Of a stretch of 64,000 bases of DNA, positions 29,969-38,808 are shown piece after piece. Each line of letters begins with the position of its first letter. Position 1 is the first letter of the stretch. Under the pieces are notes generated by a model. The model was given only the letters and a program-made list of their open reading frames with translations. It was not told the origin of the DNA and did not search any database. The stretch is taken from positions 124,001 through 188,000 of the forward strand of contig JAFKGQ010000004.1 in assembly GCA_017307755.1 (NCBI GenBank), in the 5' to 3' direction. The position numbers and the translations under genes are program-made. This DNA comes from Chitinophagaceae bacterium. Its GTDB lineage: Bacteria; Bacteroidota; Bacteroidia; Chitinophagales; Chitinophagaceae.

Positions 29969-31853
29969 GCTCCAGCCAGCGCAATTCTTTTTCGTCCAGC
30001 AATTGGCCGATCTCCCCAATACGGATGGACAGCCGTTGTAATTCATCAAAGGGAGTATTGCCGCTGTTGAGTTTTTCGGTGATGAGTTTTTTCTCTTCCG
30101 TCAAATGGGCGATCTCTTTATCCAGACTTTCCAGCTCACGTTTTTCCTTGTATGACAGTCTTCTTTTTTCAGTGACGGACGTGGAGGCGGGGGGCGACGG
30201 CGGAGGGTCGGTTTTCATGCCGTTGTCGCTGGTGATGTCGCGGCCCACGGAGGTAGTGCCCAGGTCCCGTTCCGCAACGCGGTATTGTGAATAGTTCCCG
30301 GGGAAGTCCCGGACCACGCCATCTCCTTCCAGCACCAGCAGATGGTCTACCAGCCTGTCCATAAAGTACCGGTCGTGCGACACGATGAGCAGGCATCCCT
30401 GGTATTCGCTTAAAAAATTTTCCAGTACCCCCAGGGTAGGCAGGTCCAGGTCGTTGGTGGGTTCATCCAGCACCAGGAAGTTAGGATTGCGAAAGAGGAT
30501 GGACAGGAGGTGAAGTCTTCTTTTCTCACCTCCGCTGAGCCTGGAGATATAGGTATATTGTTGCTCGGGCGGGAATAAAAAGAGATTGAGGAACTGGGCG
30601 GCGCTCAACGAGCCGCCTGCGGCAAGGGGGAACACTTCTGCGATGTTCTTTACATACTCTATTACCCGCATGTCCTCTTTGATGACTAGTCCCTGTTGTG
30701 AATAATTGCCGAAGATCACCGTCTCCCCGATGTTGACCTTGCCGCTATCAGGCTGTTCGATGTCTTGCAGGATATTTATGAACGTGGATTTGCCCACTCC
30801 ATTCTTACCCACGACACCCAGCCGCTCGCCTTTTTTGAAAGTATAATCGAATCCTTTCAGGATCACTTTGTCACCGTAGCTTTTGTAGACCTTTTTTAAT
30901 TCGGCGATCTTTCCGCCCAGCCGGTTCATCTTTACCTGCAGTTCCACTTGTTGATCTTCGATACGCTGTTTGGCTTTAGCCTCCACCACATAGAAATTGT
31001 CCTGGCGGCTTTTGCTTTTGGTGGTACGGGCCTTTGGTTGTTTACGCATCCACTCTAATTCCTTGCGGTAAGTGTTGCGGGCTTTTTCGATGCTGGCGGT
31101 TTCATTCTCTACCCGGGCTGCTTTTTTCTCCAGGTAGTTCTCATAATTGCCTTTATAGGTATGAAGGACGCTGCCGTCCATTTCCCAGACCTCGTTGCAT
31201 ACGTTGTCCAGGAAATAGCGATCGTGTGTCACCAGCAGGAGCGTGACCTTCTCCTGGTTGAGATAGTGTTCCAGCCATTCCACCATCTCCACGTCCAGGT
31301 GGTTGGTGGGCTCGTCCATGATCAGCAGGACGTGTTTATGCTCGAACCCGATGTCGATGAGGGTTTTGGCAAGCGCCACCCGTTTGCGCTGTCCGCCGGA
31401 CAGGGTACCCGCCACCTGCTGTAAGTGATGGATGTTCAACTTGCCCAGGATCTGTTTGACTTTTGCGTCAAAATCCCAGGCGTTCAGCTCGTCCATTTGT
31501 ACGATGGCGGCCGTCAGCTGATCCACGTCCCCTTCTTCGCTGATCCGCTCGTATTCCCGGATAGCGTTGATGACAGGGTGATTATGGTGGAAGATGTTGT
31601 CCAGAATAGACTTGTCCTCCATGAACACGGGCTCCTGTTCGAACAGCGCCACGGTGACATCCTTATGTATCCACACGGTGCCGTTGTCGGCTGTCTCATT
31701 GCCGGACAGTATCTTCAGCAAGGTGGACTTACCACTGCCGTTGCGGGCTACCAGGGCGATCTTATCGCCCTCCTCGATATGAAAACTGATATTGGTAAAA
31801 AGGGGCTTTACGCCGTACGATTTGCTCAAACCTTCGACAGAAACATAATGCAT
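29949..31853 (-). CDS. ABC-F family ATPase, Uup-like
   Basis: 634 residues, no membrane segments. Two ATP-binding cassettes: Walker A GSGKSTLLK (about 39-47) with signature LSGGQ and Walker B LLIMDEPTNHLD; second Walker A GVGKSTF (about 355) with LSGGE and LVLDEPTNDLD. Between them lies the ABC-F linker with a basic helix pair (RKELEWMRKQPKARTTKSKSRQDNF), the part that contacts the ribosome. The C-terminus has a coiled coil (LSYKEKRELESLDKEIAHLTEEKK), the Uup-type DNA/RNA-binding extension. Likely a translation or ribosome-rescue factor rather than a transporter. A TACATTTG box ends 4 bases upstream of the start. Confidence 0.93.
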   Translation of the reverse strand: MHYVSVEGLSKSYGVKPLFTNISFHIEEGDKIALVARNGSGKSTLLKILSGNETADNGTVWIHKDVTVALFEQEPVFMEDKSILDNIFHHNHPVINAIREYERISEEGDVDQLTAAIVQMDELNAWDFDAKVKQILGKLNIHHLQQVAGTLSGGQRKRVALAKTLIDIGFEHKHVLLIMDEPTNHLDVEMVEWLEHYLNQEKVTLLLVTHDRYFLDNVCNEVWEMDGSVLHTYKGNYENYLEKKAARVENETASIEKARNTYRKELEWMRKQPKARTTKSKSRQDNFYVVEAKAKQRIEDQQVELQVKMNRLGGKIAELKKVYKSYGDKVILKGFDYTFKKGERLGVVGKNGVGKSTFINILQDIEQPDSGKVNIGETVIFGNYSQQGLVIKEDMRVIEYVKNIAEVFPLAAGGSLSAAQFLNLFLFPPEQQYTYISRLSGGEKRRLHLLSILFRNPNFLVLDEPTNDLDLPTLGVLENFLSEYQGCLLIVSHDRYFMDRLVDHLLVLEGDGVVRDFPGNYSQYRVAERDLGTTSVGRDITSDNGMKTDPPPSPPASTSVTEKRRLSYKEKRELESLDKEIAHLTEEKKLITEKLNSGNTPFDELQRLSIRIGEIGQLLDEKELRWLELSETES

Positions 31854-31857
31854 GCCG

Positions 31858-31865
31858 CAAATGTA
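31858..31865 (-). promoter_or_regulatory. Bacteroidota-type -7 box before the ABC-F gene
   Basis: TACATTTG on the minus strand matches TAnnTTTG and ends 4 bases before the ATG at 31853, again an arrangement that implies a leaderless or nearly leaderless message. Confidence 0.45.
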
Positions 31866-31894
31866 CGGACTTTCGCTGTCCGTAGGCGGGATGA

Positions 31895-32428
31895 CTAGCC
31901 TTTTATGAACTCCAGCGCCACGTGGATACGGACTTCGTCACTGACGACGATACCGCCCGTCTCTGTTACGGCATGGAATTGCACCCCAAATTCCTTGCGA
32001 TTGACCTTACCGCTGACGGTGATGCCAGCGCGGGTATTGCCCCAGGGATCTTTTATCACACCGCCGAACTCCGCGTCCAGCTTTACCTGTTTGGTAACGC
32101 CCCGGATGGTAAGATCACCGTATATTTCGTAGGAGCCGTCGTTATCCACATTCTCATATTTAGTGGCGACAAATTTTATCTTCGGGAAATTAGCGGTATC
32201 TAAGAAGTCAGAAGCTTTCAGATGGCCATCCCGTTGTTCATTGCTCGTGGTGATGGAATCCGTATCGACGGTAAAGCTGACTTTGGCGGTCATGAAATCT
32301 TCATCTTCCGTCTGGAGATCGGCGTCGAATTTCGTAAACTTTCCGCTGATGGTGGAGATCATCATATGTTTTACCTTGAACTCAACTTCGGAATGTGTGG
32401 GATCAAGTATCCATTTGGTCGTTGCCAT
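31895..32428 (-). CDS. YceI-family lipid-binding protein
   Basis: 177 residues. It starts TKWILDPTHSEVEFKVKHMMISTISGKFTKFDADLQ, the YceI lipocalin-like barrel with the DP-x-HS-x-V-x-F-x-V-x-H motif, and ends SDEVRIHVALEFIKG. SITTSNEQRDGHLKASDFLDTANFPKIKF is the family core. No signal peptide is visible, so it appears cytoplasmic, as in the many Bacteroidota members that lack one. YceI proteins bind polyisoprenoid or amphiphilic lipids. It is a single gene; the next gene on the same strand is separated by a terminator at 32471-32496. Confidence 0.92.
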   Translation of the reverse strand: MATTKWILDPTHSEVEFKVKHMMISTISGKFTKFDADLQTEDEDFMTAKVSFTVDTDSITTSNEQRDGHLKASDFLDTANFPKIKFVATKYENVDNDGSYEIYGDLTIRGVTKQVKLDAEFGGVIKDPWGNTRAGITVSGKVNRKEFGVQFHAVTETGGIVVSDEVRIHVALEFIKG

Positions 32429-32470
32429 AATTTTAATGTTTAAACACTAAGTTAGGGGAAAATAATGAAA

Positions 32471-32496
32471 CCCTGTCCGGATAGAGCCGGACAGGG
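32471..32496 (-). terminator. Rho-independent terminator after the outer-membrane protein gene
   Basis: CCCTGTCCGG and CCGGACAGGG (10 perfect base pairs) flank ATAGAG. On the minus strand the stem is followed by TTTCATTATTTT. It lies 12 bases past the stop of the gene at 32509-33096 and before YceI. Confidence 0.75.
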
Positions 32497-32508
32497 ACTA
32501 TTAAATTT

Positions 32509-33096
32509 TTATAAACCGAAGGCGTAGGCTACGCGCAAACCAAGAAAATTGGCAGAGGAGCCGCCGTCATAGAAGGAGGATGTGCCTTCCCAGCGGAATC
32601 CGATGTCGAGATAATTCTTTGGCGCCAGTTTTACCAATGCCCCAATCTGTGGAGCATAGACGAATGCTGCCGATTTGTCTGCCCGGAGATCGGACTTGTT
32701 AGCCAGGAGAGAGACGCCGGCTTGTCCCTGGATATAGAAGACATCCCCCACGGGAAAATACTTCAAACCAGCCATTACGGGTATCAACTGCATGTTCTTA
32801 CCGCCCAGCTGTTTTAGTTCATCTTTGACAAAGAAATTGTTGTACCCTGCGTTCACGGTGACATACAGGCTTTGGATGACGGGGATATCAGCCTGTACTG
32901 AGCCTCCGATCATCCAGTTATAGGCGTTCTTAAAGTCACCCACCGGGAGACCGGCTTCGGGGCCTACACTTAACCTAAATTCCTGTTTGGAAGATGTCTT
33001 GGGGGTGGGAGCGTCCTGCGCTTTTGTCTTTCCTGCGTACGCTAAAAAAACCAATAATGCCAATCCGGCTAAACCGACCTTGTGTTTCGTTTTCAT
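32509..33096 (-). CDS. small outer-membrane beta-barrel protein
   Basis: 195 residues. Signal peptide MKTKHKVGLAGLALLVFLAYAGKTKAQ, then alternating beta strands with glycine- and aromatic-rich ends (FRLSVGPEAGLPVGDF, SLYVTVNAGYNNFF, FYIQGQAGVSLLA) and the closing strand ANFLGLRVAYAFGL with a terminal hydrophobic residue. This suits an 8-stranded porin-family (OmpX/OmpW-like) barrel. No ligand or function can be assigned. It is followed by a strong terminator, so it is probably monocistronic. Confidence 0.82.
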   Translation of the reverse strand: MKTKHKVGLAGLALLVFLAYAGKTKAQDAPTPKTSSKQEFRLSVGPEAGLPVGDFKNAYNWMIGGSVQADIPVIQSLYVTVNAGYNNFFVKDELKQLGGKNMQLIPVMAGLKYFPVGDVFYIQGQAGVSLLANKSDLRADKSAAFVYAPQIGALVKLAPKNYLDIGFRWEGTSSFYDGGSSANFLGLRVAYAFGL

Positions 33097-33201
33097 TTTT
33101 CTATTGTTTTATGGTTCAAAATGCTTATCTGTTCCTGACTGTTGTGCTATAGGTTGTAGTAGTCATGATAAATAACGGGGATGGTTAAAAAAAGTTCGAT
33201 C

Positions 33202-34269
33202 CTACCATGCAAAAAATAAAGAAATATTTCCGACCTCATGGCTATAAAGGCCTTTCATCATTGCCGAAGACGTGTTTTGTATAAAAGAGATGCTGAACTT
33301 TCCCGTAGAGACGACGGCTCCGTAATTCAATGAATAGACCCAATGTTCCAGTCCGCGATAGGGCAGGGGTGGCGCCGTGGCAGCGGCTGCTGCGTGACCC
33401 TGACCGGCGGGCCCTTGATTTGTTCCGAGGTTGGGGTTATGGGTGAACATGCCGCCTTGCAGCATGGCATTCCTGAAGATGATCTGCGCTTCGGGTTTGA
33501 ATACAAAATAGAACTGCCATTTTTTACTGCTGTACTGGCTCATATATCCCTCGAAATAGGGGGTCATTTTACCTATCCGGATCAGGGGATAGAGGGCCAG
33601 CCCGTTCAGCATGGTGCCGTAAAAGACCTGCCCTCCGCCGATGACCTCCAGCGCATGCCCCCAGGCTGCCAGCTGTTTTTCTGCCGTCATATTGATATTG
33701 ACCAGCACGTCATTCCTGAACTGATGGTCCCAGCCCATCGGCTGTATATAATTGATCAGCCTGTGTACGAGCCGTTGTGTCTGGGCTGCCAGGGAAGCGG
33801 GTCCTATAACACCTGCCACCAGTTCTGTCTGCCAATCGAATTTTTTAACGGGATTAAAAGAATACAAAGTATGGGTGACTATCAGGGCTCCCGAATAGGG
33901 ATAATCGTCCGGCTGATAGGCCGTCTGGGTGATGTCATTCGGCGTGAACATCAGTTGCATAAGCCCCCATCCATAGGTATCCCTGCTACCTTCACCCGCC
34001 TTGGGCAACAGCTTGTACAGGCCGTGGCGGCCGGGATGTTTTTTTGTGTAGAAGAGATCGAGCCGGGTGCCGTTTGTATACGCATCGTCGGTACCCTGCC
34101 CCCGGATGTTGATAAAATCGTTGTCCTCGTATACACGAAATAAAAAGGTGGGCGCTTCTTCCCCTGTGACGGGGGCCTTTTCACTGGTGCTCTGCGCGAG
34201 AAGCGCCTCACCTGTACCGCATCCCGCTGCCAATAGCAGGATGACCGGGAAATGTAAAAATTGTCTCAT
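33202..34269 (-). CDS. LpxR-family lipid A deacylase
   Basis: 355 residues with a signal peptide (MRQFLHFPVILLLAAGCGTGEALLAQ). The start of the mature barrel carries FRVYEDNDFINIRGQGTDDAYTNGTRLDLFY, which is the LpxR signature: the Asn/Asp-rich calcium and active-site segment, with the YTNG turn. Later strands TYGWGLMQLMFTPNDIT, DDYPYSGALIVTHTL and ASLAAQTQRLVHRLI, including the Q-T-x2-Q/H-R block, follow the same family. LpxR removes the 3'-acyloxyacyl chain of lipid A at the outer leaflet. Activity is inferred from motifs. An MarR gene is 72 bases upstream on the same strand. Confidence 0.85.
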   Translation of the reverse strand: MRQFLHFPVILLLAAGCGTGEALLAQSTSEKAPVTGEEAPTFLFRVYEDNDFINIRGQGTDDAYTNGTRLDLFYTKKHPGRHGLYKLLPKAGEGSRDTYGWGLMQLMFTPNDITQTAYQPDDYPYSGALIVTHTLYSFNPVKKFDWQTELVAGVIGPASLAAQTQRLVHRLINYIQPMGWDHQFRNDVLVNINMTAEKQLAAWGHALEVIGGGQVFYGTMLNGLALYPLIRIGKMTPYFEGYMSQYSSKKWQFYFVFKPEAQIIFRNAMLQGGMFTHNPNLGTNQGPAGQGHAAAAATAPPLPYRGLEHWVYSLNYGAVVSTGKFSISFIQNTSSAMMKGLYSHEVGNISLFFAW

Positions 34270-34341
34270 AGCCTGTCATGTTTGATCCTTTGATTGATTG
34301 CTGCATCGTTAAAGCCTTGTCTGTTATTCTAAAAATTACTT

Positions 34342-34782
34342 TTACTTTCTGAATTTGTCTAAAAGATCCGCCAGTAACAAAAATTCTTCTTCGCTCAATT
34401 TGTTCTCATAGTAACAATGATGACCCTCTTCCAGTTGGGTTTCTATTTTTTCCAGGAAGGACAACCCTTTTTTTGTGATGGCGATATCCACCCGCCGCCG
34501 GTTGTCCTCATCGATCTTCCTGGTGACAAACCCCTTTAGTCTCAGTTTCTCCACCAGCCTGGTGGCATTGCTCATCTTGTGGAACATCTGTTCCTGCACA
34601 TCGCCAAGGTTAGCAGGTCCTTTTTTTAAAATGAACAGGACATTCAGCTGTTGTTCGGAGATGCCAAAAGGTTTGAGGGTGTCGTTCAAACGATCACTTA
34701 TCAAATACCCCGTTTTCAGAATACCTTTCACCGCCCGTTTCCACGGGAGATCGTCTGTCTGTATGGGTTTTTTAGGGGACAT
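34342..34782 (-). CDS. MarR-family transcriptional regulator
   Basis: 146 residues. Winged helix: NVLFILKKGPANLGDVQEQMFHKMSNATRLVEKLRLKGFVTRKIDEDNRRRVDIAITKKG, with the MarR D-x-R-R-x-x-x-x-x-x-T wing, flanked by N- and C-terminal dimerisation helices. A palindrome TTGTATATACAA 20 bases upstream of the start is a likely autoregulatory operator. The downstream gene on the same strand is the LpxR-like deacylase, so lipid A remodelling could be its target; that is inference from position. Confidence 0.92.
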   Translation of the reverse strand: MSPKKPIQTDDLPWKRAVKGILKTGYLISDRLNDTLKPFGISEQQLNVLFILKKGPANLGDVQEQMFHKMSNATRLVEKLRLKGFVTRKIDEDNRRRVDIAITKKGLSFLEKIETQLEEGHHCYYENKLSEEEFLLLADLLDKFRK

Positions 34783-34802
34783 GATTGATGTTTGGACAAC
34801 TA

Positions 34803-34814
34803 TTGTATATACAA
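34803..34814. promoter_or_regulatory. candidate MarR operator
   Basis: TTGTATATACAA is a perfect 12-base palindrome in the typical MarR format (TTG-N6-CAA), placed just upstream of the marR-type gene start at 34782. Confidence 0.5.
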
Positions 34815-34863
34815 GTGTGAAAGAAAAATTGTTTGATTTAGGTTTAAGTTTTTTTGTTTTTTT

Positions 34864-34952
34864 CCGGACCTGACGGTCCGGGTCTTGTTAGAGGCTAAAC
34901 TATTGCGCTTCGCGCGCCCTCACTGTGTTCGGGCTGCTGTGCTCGGCCTATT
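34864..34952. repeat. hairpin cluster with a 17-base word shared with 48133-48149
   Basis: CCGGACC-TGAC-GGTCCGG (34864-34881), then GCGC-TTC-GCGC, then GCTGTGCTCGGCCTATT (34936-34952), which recurs exactly at 48133-48149. The last word overlaps the stop codon of the GH78 gene on the minus strand. Within the block CTGTGTTCGGGCT and CTGTGCTCGGCCT form an imperfect direct repeat. No T-run follows on the strand leaving GH78, so it is not an obvious terminator. Confidence 0.45.
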
Positions 34953-37689
34953 TACCTTTTTCGGGGGCTGGCTGCTGATCTTCCTGTTTGACAGCGAAAT
35001 GATAGTGTCCGGACCCCAGGTTCAGCATAAGGTAGCCTCTGCCTACCCCGGCCACCTGGACGTCCTTTACATCCCGCAGGAGATGTCCTCCCTCCGTCAC
35101 CAGCCCTCCCTCGGGGGCGGGGATATAGACGGTAGAATTGGTATTGGCAGGTATGATGATATCCAACAGTAAAGAATCCTTTTCTTTTCGCCAGTGAGCG
35201 GCCAGTTCGCCGTAACCTGTCGCTAGCCTTGCCTCGGCTTCGGTGAGGCCGCCTCCAGGGTGAGGATAGATCCTGCTGTGTTTGTAGGCCACTCCGTCCT
35301 CATAGGTGTCCACCCCGGCCACAGTACGGTACATCCAGTCGCCGATGGCCCCATAGGAGTAATGATTAAAAGAATTCATGCCGGGGGTCTGAAAGGTGCT
35401 GTCAGGTCGTATACCGTCCCATCTTTCCCAGATGGTCGTGGCTCCCATCTTCACCGGGTAAAGCCAGGATGGATAGCTTTCCTGCATGAGCAGCCTGTAG
35501 GCGATATCCGTATACCCCCAACGGCTCAGCACGTGGCAGAGATAGGGGGTGCCCAGGAAACCCGTGGTCAGGTGATATCCATAGTCCTTTACGTTATCGG
35601 CCAGCCTTCTGGCCGCCTGGGTCTGCAACGAGTCCGGCAACATATCGAATTGCAATGCCAGCACGTAGGCTGTTTGTGTCCCGGAAACCAGTCTTCCCCC
35701 CGTCGTCATATATTCCCTTACAAATGCGGTCTTGATCCTTTTTAACAGCTGTTCATATACTGCGGCATCGTCTCTTTTGTCCAGCACTTTTGCGGCGTTG
35801 ATGAGCAATTGGGTGCTGTGTGCATAAAAGCATTGGGCGATGAGATATTTATCCGTGACGGCCGAGCGTCCGTCATTGTCGTCAAAAGGCCGGTAGAATA
35901 ACCAGTCCCCAAAATGGAAGCCTGTGTTCCAGAGATCATTTTTACTTTGTGCACGCATATACTCCACCCAGGCTTTCATGCTGAGATATTGATCTTCCAG
36001 CACCCGGCGGTCCCCATATGCCAGATACATGTTCCATGGGATGATCGTGCCGACATCCGCCCATCCCGCGCTGGCGCCGTTGCCCAGTACATTGGGGATG
36101 ACGAACGGCACGGCTCCGGCAGCCGACTGATCCGCCGCCACATCCTTTAGCCACTTGGAGAAGAAATTGTGCACTCCCATATTGTAAGCCGCTGTGCGGG
36201 AGAACACCTGCGCATCCCCCGTCCATCCCAGCCGTTCGTCCCGCTGCGGACAGTCGGTGGGCACATCCAGAAAATTGCCCCGCTGGCCCCATTGGATATT
36301 GTGCTGGAGCTGGTTGATAAGGGGGTTCGAACAATGAAAATCTCCTGTCCTGGGCATATCCGAATACAAAGCCACCGCCTGCAGGTCATCCGGGCTTATC
36401 TTGCCGGGATAGCCTTCGATACGTATATAACGGAATCCATGGAATGTAAACCGGGGCTCGAAGCTCTCTTTTTCACCGCCCTTTAAGATGAAAGTATCGC
36501 TGGCTTTGGCGCTGCGAAGATTTTCCGTATAAAAATTACCGGCTTTGTCAAGTACCTCGGCGTGTGAAACGATGATACGATCGCCCGCCTTGCCGCTGAC
36601 TCTGAGCACTACATGTCCTACCAGGTTCTGACCAAAGTCCACCAATTGTTCACCGGCCGGACTAGTAAAGATACGTTGCGGATGAAAGACCTCCTGTTTT
36701 TTCACCGGCTCATTATACGTAGCCACTAGATTATTCATAGGAAAGGATGCTACGCGCACACCACTCCATTCCTTGTCATCATAACCCGGGAGGCTCCATC
36801 CTATCTTCTCATCCCTGGCATCGATGGTTTCCCCGTTGTAGATCTCTGCGGACTTTATTTCGGCTGTGGAGGACTTCCAGCTTTCATCCGAGACAATCGT
36901 CGCCGTTGAGCCGTCCTTATATTTTATCACCAGCTGCAGCAGAAGGGAAATATCCTTTCCATAAAAATCCTTTTGACCACTGAACCCGATGTAGCCTCTG
37001 TACCAGCCGCTGGCCAGGGTTACGCCCAATGCATTCTGGCCGCTGTGCACGAGGCCCGTGACATCGTATGTCTGGTATTGCAGACGTTTGTGATAAGAGG
37101 TCCATCCCGGTTGCAAACAGCCTTCCCCGATGTGACGGCCATTTAACTGCGCCTCATATAATCCATGGGCTGTGATGTAGGCTGTTGCAGACAGTATTTG
37201 TCCCGTGGCGGTAAATTCTTTTCTAAGTACCGGACTGGGACGGGATGTAGCCTCTTCAACCCCGGGACTTATCCATTTTGCCGTATATTCCTGCTGCGGA
37301 GCAAAAAAAGCTGTCTGAAAGTAGGCGGGCGAGCTCCATCCCGAGCTGCGTCCCTTATTATCCCATATGCGTACCCGCCAGTAATAACGTGTGCCCGACA
37401 AAAGGGTTTTCCCCGCATAAGGTACCCATAAGGATTGATCTGAATTTATTTTTCCGGAGCTCCATACTTCGTCCTTACCACCGGCCTGTGTGCCGACCTT
37501 TATCTCATAGGCTGTCTGTTGTAACCCTCTTTCCGGGGCTGTCAGCTGCCAGCTGAACCTGGGCTGCCGGGTGTCCAGTCCGATGGGGTCTGCAAGGTTC
37601 TCCGTAAGCAGATGGCCTACCTTCACCTGTGCGATGGATGCGATACAAAATAGCTGTAGGGCTATGAGGGTGCAAGCAATTGACTTCAT
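34948..37689 (-). CDS. GH78 alpha-L-rhamnosidase
   Basis: 913 residues with a signal peptide (MKSIACTLIALQLFCIASIAQ). N-terminal Ig-like beta domain (about 24-130, LTENLADPIGLDTRQPRFSWQL), a carbohydrate-binding-like beta domain (about 140-320, AYITAHGLYEAQLNGRHIGEGCLQPGWTSY), the (alpha/alpha)6 catalytic domain (about 430-800) and a C-terminal beta domain. The catalytic acid region FLDVPTDCPQRDERLGWTGDAQVF and the second acidic region GATTIWERWDG are both intact, as is NHYSYGAIGDWMY. It cleaves terminal alpha-L-rhamnose from plant or bacterial polysaccharides or glycosides, in the periplasm or outside. It lies next to the DeoR gene and the SusC/SusD operon, suggesting a rhamnose-containing substrate. 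Confidence 0.94.
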   Translation of the reverse strand: MKSIACTLIALQLFCIASIAQVKVGHLLTENLADPIGLDTRQPRFSWQLTAPERGLQQTAYEIKVGTQAGGKDEVWSSGKINSDQSLWVPYAGKTLLSGTRYYWRVRIWDNKGRSSGWSSPAYFQTAFFAPQQEYTAKWISPGVEEATSRPSPVLRKEFTATGQILSATAYITAHGLYEAQLNGRHIGEGCLQPGWTSYHKRLQYQTYDVTGLVHSGQNALGVTLASGWYRGYIGFSGQKDFYGKDISLLLQLVIKYKDGSTATIVSDESWKSSTAEIKSAEIYNGETIDARDEKIGWSLPGYDDKEWSGVRVASFPMNNLVATYNEPVKKQEVFHPQRIFTSPAGEQLVDFGQNLVGHVVLRVSGKAGDRIIVSHAEVLDKAGNFYTENLRSAKASDTFILKGGEKESFEPRFTFHGFRYIRIEGYPGKISPDDLQAVALYSDMPRTGDFHCSNPLINQLQHNIQWGQRGNFLDVPTDCPQRDERLGWTGDAQVFSRTAAYNMGVHNFFSKWLKDVAADQSAAGAVPFVIPNVLGNGASAGWADVGTIIPWNMYLAYGDRRVLEDQYLSMKAWVEYMRAQSKNDLWNTGFHFGDWLFYRPFDDNDGRSAVTDKYLIAQCFYAHSTQLLINAAKVLDKRDDAAVYEQLLKRIKTAFVREYMTTGGRLVSGTQTAYVLALQFDMLPDSLQTQAARRLADNVKDYGYHLTTGFLGTPYLCHVLSRWGYTDIAYRLLMQESYPSWLYPVKMGATTIWERWDGIRPDSTFQTPGMNSFNHYSYGAIGDWMYRTVAGVDTYEDGVAYKHSRIYPHPGGGLTEAEARLATGYGELAAHWRKEKDSLLLDIIIPANTNSTVYIPAPEGGLVTEGGHLLRDVKDVQVAGVGRGYLMLNLGSGHYHFAVKQEDQQPAPEKGK

Positions 37690-37757
37690 GGTGCTGTGGT
37701 TGAGTCAGCAAATATAACCGATGAACCGTCATGCACCATCCTGTTTAAAGAAGGTTG

Positions 37758-38543
37758 CTAAAGAATCGTGAGATTTTTCGATCTGTAAGCTTGCAGCTCT
37801 GCGCTGTCGGGCGGCAGCTCGGTGATGAGGTAGTGGACCTCGTCGATATCGGCGATCTTCATCTGCATGGAAGAGTTCAGCTTTTCAGAAATTGCCAGGA
37901 TGGCTACTTTTTCTGCCGCCTTGATCATCGCCTTTTTTACCTGTATGGTTTCCCAGTCGGAGTCCGTCAATCCGTTGGCATTGTCGATGGCGTTGGTGCC
38001 CAGGATGCAGAGGTCGGCCTTGATACCGGCAAGGTATTCGAATACTTCTCCGCTGACGGTCATCTGGCTATAGGCGGATATCTGTCCCCCGATCATGATG
38101 GTTTTGATCATAGGTTTGTCCAATAGTTCGACGGCCGTAAGCACGTTCACCGTGATAAAAGTGGCCCGCAGCTTGCCGGGTATGCGTTTGATAAACTCCC
38201 GTATCGTAGTGCCGCCGCCAATAAGAACGATCATATCATCCCGTAATAATTCAACGGCTTTTTCGGCAATGGTCAATTTATTCGATTGGGCATAGGTTTC
38301 GGCATCATGCCCGATGTGATAGGCAGCTGACATAACACCTCCTTTGATCCGAATGACCTGACCCTCTTCCGCCAGTTCGTTGACGTCCCGGCGAATCGTA
38401 TCCTCGGAAACGTCGATGAGATTTACCAGGTCGTTGAACATGAGCCGGGTATGTATGTTCACCTGTTTGAGGATCAGCATCTTCCGCTCTTTTTTCGGCA
38501 GGGATACACCTACCGTCCCATTCGCTTTGATCTTTGATGGCAT
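37758..38543 (-). CDS. DeoR/GlpR-family transcriptional regulator
   Basis: 261 residues from the ATG at 38543; an upstream ATG at 38588 would run the gene through a candidate operator. N-terminal helix-turn-helix (about 20-75, FNDLVNLIDVSEDTIRRDVNELAEEGQVIRIKGGV, with the DeoR IRRDL-type recognition helix) and a C-terminal sugar-phosphate sensor domain (LIGGGTTIREFIKRI, KADLCILGTNAIDNANGLTDSDWETIQVKKAMIKAA). DeoR regulators bind phosphorylated sugars or sugar acids, matching the PfkB kinase downstream of SusC/SusD. It is divergent from SusC across 265 bases that hold three related TTTGCA/TGCAAA motifs. Confidence 0.93.
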   Translation of the reverse strand: MPSKIKANGTVGVSLPKKERKMLILKQVNIHTRLMFNDLVNLIDVSEDTIRRDVNELAEEGQVIRIKGGVMSAAYHIGHDAETYAQSNKLTIAEKAVELLRDDMIVLIGGGTTIREFIKRIPGKLRATFITVNVLTAVELLDKPMIKTIMIGGQISAYSQMTVSGEVFEYLAGIKADLCILGTNAIDNANGLTDSDWETIQVKKAMIKAAEKVAILAISEKLNSSMQMKIADIDEVHYLITELPPDSAELQAYRSKNLTIL

Positions 38544-38551
38544 ACTATTTT

Positions 38552-38568
38552 TTTGCAGTATTTGCAAA
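38552..38568. promoter_or_regulatory. candidate DeoR operator 1
   Basis: TTTGCA-GTATT-TGCAAA, 6-base arms around 5 bases, directly upstream of the DeoR start, followed at 38572 by TTTTCTACTC. Related to the sites at 38700 and 38759. Confidence 0.5.
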
Positions 38569-38699
38569 CAGTTTTCTACTCTCTGCACTTCCGATCTGCA
38601 ATGATACGGGTTTTGGGCAAGAATTTAAAGTTTGTTCGGAAAAAGTAGGGTTAAAATCGGAGAATGATGGGTTAATATCTTACTGATGACGTTTAGTAG

Positions 38700-38714
38700 T
38701 GCAAAATATTTGCA
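38700..38714. promoter_or_regulatory. candidate DeoR operator 2
   Basis: TGCAAA-ATA-TTTGCA, a perfect palindrome about 95 bases before the SusC start, between the DeoR gene and SusC. Confidence 0.5.
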
Positions 38715-38758
38715 GAATTTTTTTCATATTCGCGAGAAATTGATACATTCGGGTAAGA

Positions 38759-38787
38759 TTTTGCAAAATAGTCGCAATTTTCTACTC
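38759..38787 (+). promoter_or_regulatory. candidate DeoR operator 3
   Basis: TTTTGCAAAATAGTCGCAA followed at once by TTTTCTACTC, the same tail found after site 1. It lies 21 bases upstream of the SusC ATG, where bound protein would block transcription or translation start. Confidence 0.45.
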
Positions 38788-38808
38788 ACTAACTAAAACA
38801 ACTGCACA

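Noticed and set aside
33343..34143. 266-codon open frame opposite the LpxR-like gene
   Set aside because: Antisense to a signal-peptide-bearing barrel with family motifs; no independent support.
34864..34881. Hairpin CCGGACC-TGAC-GGTCCGG as a GH78 terminator
   Set aside because: On the strand leaving GH78 it is followed by A-runs, not T-runs.
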